This document shows, in pieces, positions 45,168-53,474 of a stretch of DNA of 64,000 bases. Source of the DNA: Halarcobacter sp. (GTDB taxonomy: Bacteria > Campylobacterota > Campylobacteria > Campylobacterales > Arcobacteraceae); assembly GCA_030145305.1 (NCBI GenBank), contig JAQYVX010000003.1:62001-126000 (forward strand), written 5' to 3'. Position numbers and translations under genes: made by a program. How positions within the stretch are numbered: position 1 is the stretch's first letter; the number at the start of each line of letters is the position of its first letter. The notes below the pieces were generated by a model. It made no database searches, had not been told where the DNA came from, and saw only the letters and a list, made by a program, of their open reading frames with translations.

Positions 45168-47369
45168 TTAGATTCCTTTATTATGAGGTAGTTTTAGTGT
45201 AAAAATAACATTTTCATCTTTATTTTGAACGCTAATAATCCCTTGCATTTTATCTTCAATAATAACTTTTGCCATATATAAGCCAAAGCCCGTACCATCT
45301 TTTTTAGTTGTGAAATAAGGTTCAAATATTTTATCAATAATATTTAAATCAATATTTCCCCCATCATCTGCAATCTCAATTGTGGTAAATTGTTCACAAT
45401 TTGTAATATTAATAGTAATATTTGATTTATGATTAGGATTTTTTTCAACAATTTTATTTTTTGCATTATTAATCAAATTTAATAAAACTTGCTTAAATTC
45501 ATTTTCATAACCATATATCAAAAGTTCCTTTTTTTGATAATCATGATTAAAATGTATATTTATATTTGAATAGAAAATCTGTTTTCCAATGATTTCAAAA
45601 ATTTCTTCAAAGGATTTTCTAATTGAAAAAAGCTTTTTCTTAGTGGAAGGTTTTAAGAAGTTCCTAAAATCACTTAATGTTTGTGACATATATTTTATTT
45701 GTATCATTGAATCTTTTACAAAATTTTCCACATCGACATTTTTTAATTCATCTAATAAAAATGAAGTTTGAATATCTTGAACTTGTGCCGATAACTCAAC
45801 AAGAGGTTCATTCCATTGGTGGGCAATTGCTGCCACCATATCTCCCATTTCGGCTAATTTTCCTTGTTGTATTAGAAATTGCTTTTGTTGAATTCTTTCT
45901 GTTATATCATCCATAATACAAACAATTCCCCCAATAGAACCATCATTATGTAAATAAACAGCTTTATTTATAATAATATGCTTCATATGGTTATTTGATA
46001 AATGAAAAGTAACTTCTGCTGTATTTGTACCTAAAGTTTTAAGTAATTCTTTATCAATTATTTCATTCTTTTTTGCAATATCAGGAGCAAAAAAATCGTG
46101 GGCTGTTTTTCCAATAACATCTTTTTTAGGGATACTTATTAATTTTGAGAAGGCCTTATTGCAACCTAGAAATTTTCCATCTCTATTTTTATAATAAATT
46201 GGATTTGGCAAAGTATCAAGAAGAACTTTATCAAATTTAATTCTATTTTGTAAATCTTTTTCTACAATTTTTCTTCTATTTATATTTGCTTTCATTGAAA
46301 ATAAGATTACTAATAAAATAGCAATTATTATAATGGTACTTATTACAAGTTTAGTATATTTTCTTATAAAACTATGTGGTTGATTTATTATTGTGTATTT
46401 TTTAACAACTTTTTTAACATCTAAATTAAATCTATTTAGTTCTTTATAATCAAAAAGGTATTTATTTGGTGATTTTTCTAAAATTGGTATATCTTCAATA
46501 TGTACACCTTTTAAGACTTTTAAAGCCATCTTTGCCACCGCATCACCTTGTGCTGAAGCTGAAGTCATAAGTCCACCAATTACTCCATAATCTAAATAAA
46601 AATCCCATAAACCATAGATAGGAATTTGGCTAAATTTTCTAATTTCTTCTAAACTTTGTTTATAAGTAAAATACTTGCCTGCTTTATCTTTGAAAAGTAA
46701 AACTAATAAAATGGCTGTATCACTTCCTGCTCTTTTTATTTTATTTTGAAGATTTTGAATATTTATATTATCAACATATTCAATCTCAACTTTTTTTGAA
46801 TATTTCTCAATAAGAGGTCTTAACTCTCTTTCAACAGCAGAACCAGTTTTTGAACGGTCATTTATAATTAATAATTTTTTTAATTTTGGTTGTAACTCTA
46901 GTATAAGTTTAAAGTTTTTTTCCAAATCAACTTGCTCTACAACTCCTGACATATTGTATTTCATAAAGTTTTCATTAAGTAAAGTTTTATCAAAATCATT
47001 AATTCCTGTAAAAAGTACAGGAAGATCCTTAAATAGATAATCATAATATTTAATTGTAAATTCAAGAGCATTATCATCACTTACAATTAATAAATCAAAA
47101 TGTCTTTTTGATAATTGTTCTTTAAAAAGTGAAGCTAGTTTTTCAAAATATATAGGTCCTACAACTCTTTTTGTATCCATGTATAAAGTTGTAAGTTCAA
47201 TATCTCCATTTTTTTTGAAATTTTTTTCAATAGCAAGGGAGATATCATCAGTCCACTTATATCCTTTGTGATAAGAGTGAAGTAATAATACCTCTTTATT
47301 TTGTGCATACAAGAAGTTTATAAGAAGTAGAATGAAGATTAATGATTTTTTCATTCTAAATTGTATCAT
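45168..47369 (-). CDS. Sensor histidine kinase with periplasmic ABC-substrate-binding-like domain
   Basis: 733 residues. After a signal/anchor segment (MKKSLIFILLLINFLYA) comes a periplasmic region (about 25-325) resembling the ABC_sub_bind fold (KEVLLLHSYHKGYKWTDDI, LLIVSDDNALEF, LPVLFTGIND). A membrane helix follows at about 340-362, a PAS domain at about 375-495, and a kinase core with the histidine near residue 515 in IAHQWNEPL, N box LNLINNAKN, DDGGN and GTGFGLYMAK. It lies between lutC (start overlaps its stop as TAATG) and the regulator. A lactate-related ligand is inferred from context. Confidence 0.9.
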   Translation of the reverse strand: MIQFRMKKSLIFILLLINFLYAQNKEVLLLHSYHKGYKWTDDISLAIEKNFKKNGDIELTTLYMDTKRVVGPIYFEKLASLFKEQLSKRHFDLLIVSDDNALEFTIKYYDYLFKDLPVLFTGINDFDKTLLNENFMKYNMSGVVEQVDLEKNFKLILELQPKLKKLLIINDRSKTGSAVERELRPLIEKYSKKVEIEYVDNINIQNLQNKIKRAGSDTAILLVLLFKDKAGKYFTYKQSLEEIRKFSQIPIYGLWDFYLDYGVIGGLMTSASAQGDAVAKMALKVLKGVHIEDIPILEKSPNKYLFDYKELNRFNLDVKKVVKKYTIINQPHSFIRKYTKLVISTIIIIAILLVILFSMKANINRRKIVEKDLQNRIKFDKVLLDTLPNPIYYKNRDGKFLGCNKAFSKLISIPKKDVIGKTAHDFFAPDIAKKNEIIDKELLKTLGTNTAEVTFHLSNNHMKHIIINKAVYLHNDGSIGGIVCIMDDITERIQQKQFLIQQGKLAEMGDMVAAIAHQWNEPLVELSAQVQDIQTSFLLDELKNVDVENFVKDSMIQIKYMSQTLSDFRNFLKPSTKKKLFSIRKSFEEIFEIIGKQIFYSNINIHFNHDYQKKELLIYGYENEFKQVLLNLINNAKNKIVEKNPNHKSNITINITNCEQFTTIEIADDGGNIDLNIIDKIFEPYFTTKKDGTGFGLYMAKVIIEDKMQGIISVQNKDENVIFTLKLPHNKGI

Positions 47370-47953
47370 TATTCTACAAAAATTACATATCCTGATTTAG
47401 GACCGTGAGCTCCAATGACTAAGGATTGCTCAATATCAGCTGTTTTAGAAGGACCGCTTACAAAAACTCCATAAGAAGCTTGATTAAAAGAAATTAATTC
47501 ATATGCTTCATGCATATTATTAAGTATTGAATTTTTATCAACTACTATTACAATATTTTGTGCAATAAAATATAAACTTCTATGTCGGTTTTCTTTATTC
47601 TTTATCCAAACAGCACCATTTTCTGCAACTGCAAATTCACCTTTTACAATTGCTAAGTCTACATCTTTTAAGTTATGCGCATCATCTTGAATATTTGAAT
47701 CAAAATTTCCTAAAGTACACTCTTCAACTATAGAAACAATTTGCTTTTCTTCTTTATACAATTCTTTTATTGTTTCATCTAATTCTTCCTTTTTTATAAA
47801 AAGTGCTTTCCCTCCTACACTTTCAAGCATAGTTGAAAATTTTGCATACTTATCTTCAAATTTAATTCCAAAGTTGCTATATGTAGGAAGCATGGTATCT
47901 TCTACAATATTATTGCTTTTTATATTTTGAAGTATTTGTTCTTTGCTAGTCAT
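47369..47953 (-). CDS. lutC: L-lactate oxidation protein LutC
   Basis: 194 residues, LUD domain (YkgG/LutC type): EECTLGNFDSN, VKGEFAVAENGAVWI, NIVIVVDKNSILNNMHEAY and GPSKTADIEQSLVIGAHGP. With LutA and LutB it forms the iron-sulfur L-lactate dehydrogenase system. It overlaps lutB by 8 bp. Confidence 0.93.
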   Translation of the reverse strand: MTSKEQILQNIKSNNIVEDTMLPTYSNFGIKFEDKYAKFSTMLESVGGKALFIKKEELDETIKELYKEEKQIVSIVEECTLGNFDSNIQDDAHNLKDVDLAIVKGEFAVAENGAVWIKNKENRHRSLYFIAQNIVIVVDKNSILNNMHEAYELISFNQASYGVFVSGPSKTADIEQSLVIGAHGPKSGYVIFVE

Positions 47954-49334
47954 TTTTTAGTCCTTCTTTATATAAATCTTTAAAACTTTTTTTAGGCATT
48001 GGTGGTAAATCTCTTTGTTTTCCCCAAACATTAAATTTATTATAAATCATAGCTTTTGGAAGTAATGGAACTATTTTTCTTGCAAATTTCCCTAATAAAT
48101 CAAACAAGGCAGGTTTATTCATTATCCAAACAGCAGCTTGCATAGAGAAAACTTTTTTAGAAGATATAATTCCTTTCTCTCTTAAATCTTGCCTATGGGT
48201 ATAAAGTTGTGAATCAAGATCAATTTTAACAGGACACACATTAGTACAAGAACCACATAGAGTACAGGCAAACGATAAGGTTTTAAAATCTTTTGGAGCT
48301 CTAAATGTTGATAAACTAGAACCAATTGGTCCTGGAATTACATATTCATACGAGTGACCACCACTTCTTCTATATATAGGACAAGTATTCATACAAGCAC
48401 CACATCTTATACAATTAAGTGCTTTTTGATAACTTTCACTTCCTAGAAATGGACTTCTTTTATTATCTACAATAATAATATGTAATTCTCCACCTTCTGT
48501 TGGCCCGTGGAAGTGCGAAGTATATGAAGTAATAGGTTGTCCTGTAGCACTTCGTGCTAGCAATCTTGTAAATACAGATAAATCTTTTAATCTTGGAATT
48601 ATTTTTTCTATTCCCATTGATGCAATATGAAGTTTAGGAACATTTGCTCCCATGTCTGCATTTCCTTCATTTGTACAAACTACAACTCCTCCTGTTTGAG
48701 CAATTGCAAAGTTTACCCCTGTTAATCCAGCTTCCGCAGTTAAAAAATCTTCTCTTAAACTAGCTCTTGCCGCTCTAGTTAGATAAGTAGGGTCATCATT
48801 TCCTTTTTTGGTTCCTAAATGTTTATGAAAAGTATCAGATACATCAGATTTTTTTAAATGAATTGCTGGAAGAACAATATGAGAAGGTGGTTCTTCTCTT
48901 AATTGAACAATTCTCTCTCCTAAATCTGTATCAATTACTTCAATTCCTTTGGCTTCCAAATAAGGATTTAGATGACACTCTTCTGTTAACATAGATTTTG
49001 ATTTAACTAATTTTTTTACATTCTTCGCTTTTAAAAGTTTATGAACTATTTCATTGTGCTCTTGGGCATCTTTTGCCCAATGAACTTTTATACCTTTTTT
49101 TATTGCATTTTCTTCAAATTCTAGTAAATATTTATCAAGATTAGCCATTGTATGAGTTTTTATTTGATCAGCAAATGCTCTTAATTGTTCCCATTCGGGG
49201 AGAGACTTTGAAGCTAAATCTCTTTTTTCTCTTACAAACCATAAAGCCTTATCATGCCAATGCATTCTCTCATCATTTGCTACAAATTTTGCTGCTTTTT
49301 CTGGATGGTTGTTTTGATGTTCATTTGTGCTCAT
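47946..49334 (-). CDS. lutB: L-lactate oxidation iron-sulfur protein LutB
   Basis: 462 residues: an N-terminal LUD domain and two 4Fe-4S motifs, CIRCGACMNTCPIYRR and CTLCGSCTNVCPVKIDL. It is the central electron-carrying subunit of the Lut complex. ATG after GGAGTTTTAAA, 1 bp after lutA. Confidence 0.95.
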   Translation of the reverse strand: MSTNEHQNNHPEKAAKFVANDERMHWHDKALWFVREKRDLASKSLPEWEQLRAFADQIKTHTMANLDKYLLEFEENAIKKGIKVHWAKDAQEHNEIVHKLLKAKNVKKLVKSKSMLTEECHLNPYLEAKGIEVIDTDLGERIVQLREEPPSHIVLPAIHLKKSDVSDTFHKHLGTKKGNDDPTYLTRAARASLREDFLTAEAGLTGVNFAIAQTGGVVVCTNEGNADMGANVPKLHIASMGIEKIIPRLKDLSVFTRLLARSATGQPITSYTSHFHGPTEGGELHIIIVDNKRSPFLGSESYQKALNCIRCGACMNTCPIYRRSGGHSYEYVIPGPIGSSLSTFRAPKDFKTLSFACTLCGSCTNVCPVKIDLDSQLYTHRQDLREKGIISSKKVFSMQAAVWIMNKPALFDLLGKFARKIVPLLPKAMIYNKFNVWGKQRDLPPMPKKSFKDLYKEGLKND

Positions 49335-49335
49335 T

Positions 49336-50079
49336 TTAAAACTCCCCAGCTAATATTTCAGTTATATGCATAACTCTTACAGCTTCATTATCTCTATTTA
49401 TAATTCCTTCCATGTGCATTAAACAGGACATATCAGCCCCTGTGATTATTTGTGCTTGAGCTTGAACATGGTCTTTTATTCTATCTTTTCCCATTGCCAC
49501 AGAAATTGCTTCTTCTGTTACACAAAAAGTACCTCCAAATCCACAACACTCATCATCTCTTTTTAAATCAACAATTTCGATATCTTTTACAAGAGAAAGT
49601 AGGTTTTTTAATTTGTTTAAAGGTGGGAGATTAAGTTCAGTAGGTGTTCCTAATCCTAAACCTCTATGTCCATGACATGAGTTATGAACTCCTACTTTAT
49701 GAGGAAAAGACACATCGAGCTTTTCTATTTTTATAATATCATGTAAAAATTCACAAACTTCATAAATAGAGGTTTTTACTTTATTATAATCTTCATCATC
49801 AGCTTCAAAAAATGGTTCATAGTGATCTTTTACCATGGTAACACATGATCCTGTAGGAGCTACGATATAATCATATTTTTTAAAAGTGTTTACAAATTTT
49901 AATGCTAAAGATTTCATATCTTTAGAACATCCTGAATTTGCCATTGCTTGTCCACAACATGTTTGTTCAAGTGGATAATCAACATTTAAATTTAAATTCT
50001 TTAAAAGTTTTAATGTTGCAACACAACTTTTTGGATATAACTCATTCATAAAACAGGGAATAAATAGTCCAATCTTCAT
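49336..50079 (-). CDS. lutA: L-lactate oxidation protein LutA
   Basis: 247 residues with two CCG (cysteine-rich) motifs: EQTCCGQAMANSGC and DECCGFGGTF, plus NSCHGHRGLG. First gene of the operon lutA-lutB-lutC-kinase-regulator-BCCT. Strong ribosome site AAGGAGAAAGA. Preceded by a phased lactate box. Confidence 0.95.
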   Translation of the reverse strand: MKIGLFIPCFMNELYPKSCVATLKLLKNLNLNVDYPLEQTCCGQAMANSGCSKDMKSLALKFVNTFKKYDYIVAPTGSCVTMVKDHYEPFFEADDEDYNKVKTSIYEVCEFLHDIIKIEKLDVSFPHKVGVHNSCHGHRGLGLGTPTELNLPPLNKLKNLLSLVKDIEIVDLKRDDECCGFGGTFCVTEEAISVAMGKDRIKDHVQAQAQIITGADMSCLMHMEGIINRDNEAVRVMHITEILAGEF

Positions 50080-50111
50080 TCTTTCTCCTTAAAATCATTC
50101 TTCTTTTTATT

Positions 50112-50142
50112 ATTGTAATAGTTTAGTATGAAAAAGTTATGA
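50112..50142 (-). promoter_or_regulatory. lutA promoter with phased lactate box
   Basis: Minus strand: TCATAAC (50136-50142), TTTT, TCATACT (50125-50131), seven bp, then -10 TACAAT (50112-50117). Same geometry as at dctP and dld. The box lies only a few bp beyond the end of the methyltransferase gene. Confidence 0.62.
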
Positions 50143-50145
50143 TAT

Positions 50146-50709
50146 TTATTTCTTTAATAAGATTGTAGAATCATTAGAAAGATAGTCATTTCCTACAAAT
50201 ATTTTATTTGTAAGTGTTTTACAATAAGTTTCTACTTCTTCTAAAGATATTTTTTGAAAGGACTCTTGTGTAAGAAAGTTAAAAATAAAACCTTTTTGAC
50301 TAGATTCAAAACATTTAGCAATAGCCAAAAAGAACTCTTTTCTATTTAATAAATTTAAAGATCCACTACAAAATAAATAATCAGCTTTTGGAATATTATC
50401 TTTTAAAATATCACATACTAAAAAGTTTTTATCTTGATGTTTTTTAGAAGCTATGTTTATCATAAATTCTTCACAGTCTAGACCTAAATAGTTTTTTACC
50501 TTAATATTTTGCTCTTCTAAGAAAATTAGATAATCCCCAAATCCACATCCTATATCAATAATTGATGAATTTCCAATATTTTCAATATATTTTGTAATTA
50601 TTTCAAATCTTATGAATTGTGTTTCTTTTGAGTTCCAATGAACTCCTTCTGCATTTATTCCATATTTTTTGTAAGCTTTACTATAAAATTGATTATTTAA
50701 AGAAGACAT
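50146..50709 (-). CDS. Class I SAM-dependent methyltransferase
   Basis: 187 residues with SAM-binding motif I SIIDIGCGFGDYLIFL, acidic LGLDCEE and a catalytic-region phrase YLFCSGSLNLL. Substrate unknown. It follows the dCMP deaminase gene by 31 bp, a gap made largely of a 17-bp tandem repeat that also supplies its AAAAGG ribosome site. Confidence 0.83.
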   Translation of the reverse strand: MSSLNNQFYSKAYKKYGINAEGVHWNSKETQFIRFEIITKYIENIGNSSIIDIGCGFGDYLIFLEEQNIKVKNYLGLDCEEFMINIASKKHQDKNFLVCDILKDNIPKADYLFCSGSLNLLNRKEFFLAIAKCFESSQKGFIFNFLTQESFQKISLEEVETYCKTLTNKIFVGNDYLSNDSTILLKK

Positions 50710-50740
50710 ATTTCTATTTTTTCTATTTTTTTTACCTTTT

Positions 50741-51178
50741 CTAATTTTTTACCTTTTCTATAGTAACACCATTATCTTTAATAAATTTAGATACTACTTC
50801 TGAGTTTGTGTGCTCATACCCTTTATCATAAACAATTCTTTTAATACCTGCTGCTATTAGATTCTTTGAACATTCGCTACATGGTTCTAATGTGACATAA
50901 ATGGTACTATCTTCTATACTTATTCCTTTTCTTGCAGCCCATATAATGGCGTTCATTTCCGCATGAATTTCATAAGTTTTAGACCAATCATGATGATCTT
51001 TTGTATATTTGCCTTCCCAATGTGAACTGCAATTTGTATATCCCGTTGGTGTTCCGTTGTATCCTGTTGATAAGATTCTTCCATCTTTTACAATTACAGC
51101 TCCTACTTGTTTTGAAACACATTTTGAGGCACTTGCAATTTCATGTGCGATATTTATAAAGTTTTTATCACTGATCAT
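50741..51178 (-). CDS. dCMP deaminase family protein
   Basis: 145-residue zinc deaminase. HAEMNAII holds the zinc histidine and catalytic glutamate, and EPCSECSKNL the two zinc cysteines. The N-terminal ISDKNFINIAHEIASASKCVSKQVGAVIVKDGRILSTGYNG is typical of ComEB/deoxycytidylate deaminases, which supply dUMP for dTMP synthesis. Its stop lies in a 17-bp tandem repeat. Confidence 0.9.
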   Translation of the reverse strand: MISDKNFINIAHEIASASKCVSKQVGAVIVKDGRILSTGYNGTPTGYTNCSSHWEGKYTKDHHDWSKTYEIHAEMNAIIWAARKGISIEDSTIYVTLEPCSECSKNLIAAGIKRIVYDKGYEHTNSEVVSKFIKDNGVTIEKVKN

Positions 51179-51314
51179 TTTCTATCCTAAGCTTAGTGTT
51201 TGATTTATTACATATAAATTGCAATAAAGTTGTCAAAAAATAAATTCTTTCATTTTTTCATATTTCTATTGATTTTACACTAGTTTTTAATAGTTTTTGA
51301 TAAAAAAAGATTGA

Positions 51315-51335
51315 ATTTTGCAAAATTTGCAAAAT
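51315..51335 (+). promoter_or_regulatory. Tandem TTTGCAAAA repeats upstream of accB
   Basis: Two adjacent copies of TTTGCAAAA (51317-51325 and 51326-51334) form a near-palindromic block about 30 bp upstream of a -10 TATTAT (51366-51371). A regulator site for fatty-acid synthesis genes is possible; no known consensus is claimed. Confidence 0.4.
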
Positions 51336-51399
51336 AAGTAAAAGATTTTATAACAAAAATTATGGTATTATTTCCAAAATTTGAGAAAAAAGGTTAAAC

Positions 51400-51849
51400 A
51401 TGGATTTTAAAGAGATAAAAGAATTAATTAGAGTATTTGATAAAAGTGAATTGAATAAATTAAAAGTAAAAGATGGAGATTTTGAGATTTCTATGCAAAC
51501 AGGATTTGAAAGTGGAACTGTAGTTTCAGCTGCTCCTGTTGCTGCTCCTGCACCAGTTACTCCTATTGCTGCTCCAACTGCTGAAGCTGCTCCAGCTTGT
51601 GCTATTTTAGGAGAAACTATTAATTCTCCAATGGTTGGAACTTATTATGCATCACCATCTCCTGAATCACCTGCATTTGTAAAAGCTGGAGATACTGTAA
51701 AAAAAGGTCAAACTTTATGTATCTTAGAAGCTATGAAAATAATGAATGAAGTTGAAGCAGAATTTGATTGTAAAATTGTAAATGTTCTTGTTCAAGATGG
51801 AAACCCTGTTGAATATGATATGCCAATTTTTGTTATTGAAAAATTGTAA
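51400..51849 (+). CDS. accB: Biotin carboxyl carrier protein of acetyl-CoA carboxylase
   Basis: 149 residues. An N-terminal helical part (MDFKEIKELIRVFDKSELNKLKV) and an alanine/proline linker (about 43-66) lead to the biotinyl domain with K113 in EAMKIMNEV. ATG after AAAAAAGGTTAAAC. Cotranscribed with accC, 11 bp downstream. Confidence 0.96.
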   Translation: MDFKEIKELIRVFDKSELNKLKVKDGDFEISMQTGFESGTVVSAAPVAAPAPVTPIAAPTAEAAPACAILGETINSPMVGTYYASPSPESPAFVKAGDTVKKGQTLCILEAMKIMNEVEAEFDCKIVNVLVQDGNPVEYDMPIFVIEKL

Positions 51850-51860
51850 AAGTTTTAGCT

Positions 51861-53213
51861 ATGGCAGAAATAAAAAAAATATTAATAGCAAACAGAGGAG
51901 AAATAGTTCAAAGAGCAATTAGAACTATTAGGGAAATGGGTAAAAAGTCTGTTGCAGTTTATTCTGCTGGAGATAAAAATGCCTCTTATTTAAAGCATGC
52001 AGACGAGGCTATTTGTATTGGTGATGTTAAATCTATTGACTCATATTTAAATATCCCAGCAATTATAACAGCAGCAGAAATCACTGGTTGTGATGCTATT
52101 TTCCCAGGATATGGGTTTTTATCTGAAAACCAAGATTTCGTAGAAATTTGTAGACTTCATGATGTTAAATTTATTGGACCTTCTGTAGAAGTTATGGAAA
52201 AAATGGCTGATAAATCAAAAGCAAAAGAAGAGATGATTAGAGCAGGAGTTCCTGTTGTTCCTGGAAGTGATGGTGCTGTTCATTCTGTTGAAGAAGGTAG
52301 AATTGTAGCTGCTGAGATTGGATATCCAATTATGGCAAAAGCTGCCGCTGGTGGTGGTGGTAGAGGAATGAGACTTGTTAATGACGAATCTGAATTTGAT
52401 CAACTATTTATGGCAGCTTCTTCTGAAGCTTTAGCTGCATTTGGTGATGGAACTATGTATCTTGAAAGATTTATTAATAATCCAAGACATATAGAAGTTC
52501 AAGTTATTGGGGATTCTCATGGGAATGCTATTCATATTGGTGAAAGAGATTGTTCCCTCCAAAGAAGACATCAAAAAGTAATTGAAGAATCACCTGCAAT
52601 TTTATTAAGTGATGAAACAAGAGCACATTTACATAAAGTTGCTATTGATGCAACTAAATATTTAAAATATGAAGGTGCAGGAACTTTTGAATTCTTAGCA
52701 GATGATAAACAAAATATTTATTTTATGGAAATGAATACAAGACTTCAAGTTGAGCATCCTGTTTCTGAAATGGTATCAGGACTTGATATAGTTGAATGGA
52801 TGATAAAAGTTGCCCAAGGTGAAGAATTACCTAAGCAAGAAGAAATTAAATTTAGTGGTCATGCTATTGAAGTAAGAATTACAGCTGAAGATCCAAATTC
52901 ATTTTTACCAAGTCCAGGAAAAGTGACACAATGGATGGTTCCTGGTGGAAGAAACGTAAGAGTAGATTCTCATGTTTACGCAGGATATGATGTTCCTCCA
53001 TATTATGATTCAATGATTGGAAAATTGATTGTTTGGGGTAGAGATAGACAAAAAGCAATTAATATTATGAAAAGAGCTTTAAATGAATTTGAAGTTGAAG
53101 GAATTAGAACAACTCTTCCTTTCCATAAAAAAATGATGGAAAATGTTGATTTTATTTCAAATAATTACGATACAAAATATTTAGAGAACTACAAGTCTTT
53201 AGACCAACTTTAG
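51861..53213 (+). CDS. accC: Biotin carboxylase subunit of acetyl-CoA carboxylase
   Basis: 450 residues: ILIANRGEIVQRAIRT, the ATP-grasp glycine loop KAAAGGGGRGMRLV, HIGERDCSLQRRHQKVIEE, and the FMEMNTRLQVEHPVSE catalytic stretch. Carboxylates biotin on AccB in the first step of fatty acid synthesis. A clear terminator follows. Confidence 0.96.
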   Translation: MAEIKKILIANRGEIVQRAIRTIREMGKKSVAVYSAGDKNASYLKHADEAICIGDVKSIDSYLNIPAIITAAEITGCDAIFPGYGFLSENQDFVEICRLHDVKFIGPSVEVMEKMADKSKAKEEMIRAGVPVVPGSDGAVHSVEEGRIVAAEIGYPIMAKAAAGGGGRGMRLVNDESEFDQLFMAASSEALAAFGDGTMYLERFINNPRHIEVQVIGDSHGNAIHIGERDCSLQRRHQKVIEESPAILLSDETRAHLHKVAIDATKYLKYEGAGTFEFLADDKQNIYFMEMNTRLQVEHPVSEMVSGLDIVEWMIKVAQGEELPKQEEIKFSGHAIEVRITAEDPNSFLPSPGKVTQWMVPGGRNVRVDSHVYAGYDVPPYYDSMIGKLIVWGRDRQKAINIMKRALNEFEVEGIRTTLPFHKKMMENVDFISNNYDTKYLENYKSLDQL

Positions 53214-53232
53214 ACTAAATCTTAATAAAATA

Positions 53233-53261
53233 AAAAGAGTAGGTATTAACCTACTTTTTTT
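53233..53261 (+). terminator. Rho-independent terminator of accBC
   Basis: AGTAGGT (53238-53244), loop ATTA, ACCTACT (53249-53255), then a T-run, preceded by an A-run. A textbook intrinsic terminator 20 bp after accC. Confidence 0.88.
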
Positions 53262-53290
53262 ATCAAAGCTTAAATTTATATTAAACTAGA

Positions 53291-53474
53291 TATAATCCGC
53301 CAAATCATACACATTTATATACTATATTTACTTTGAGTTTCGAATTTCAAAGCCTGCTTTATGACTTGAGCAACCAGTTTTTTAACTAAAATTTATTTAG
53401 AATCAGAAGTTTATAACCGTGTATTTTTTAAATCCTAAATACCTACGATGGTATAAATACACAAAAGGTAACAA
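53291..53474 (+). promoter_or_regulatory. Long structured 5' leader of the DEAD-box helicase gene
   Basis: A -10 TATAAT lies at 53291-53296, about 180 bp before the ATG, leaving a leader of about 170 nt. At its end, GTGTATTT (53419-53426) pairs with AAATACAC (53455-53462), enclosing an inner hairpin ATACC (53439-53443)/GGTAT (53450-53454). The helix stops 2-5 nt before the ribosome site AAAAGGT. Leaders of this length with structure next to the ribosome site are typical of cold-shock helicase genes. No small ORF is apparent in the leader. Confidence 0.5.
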
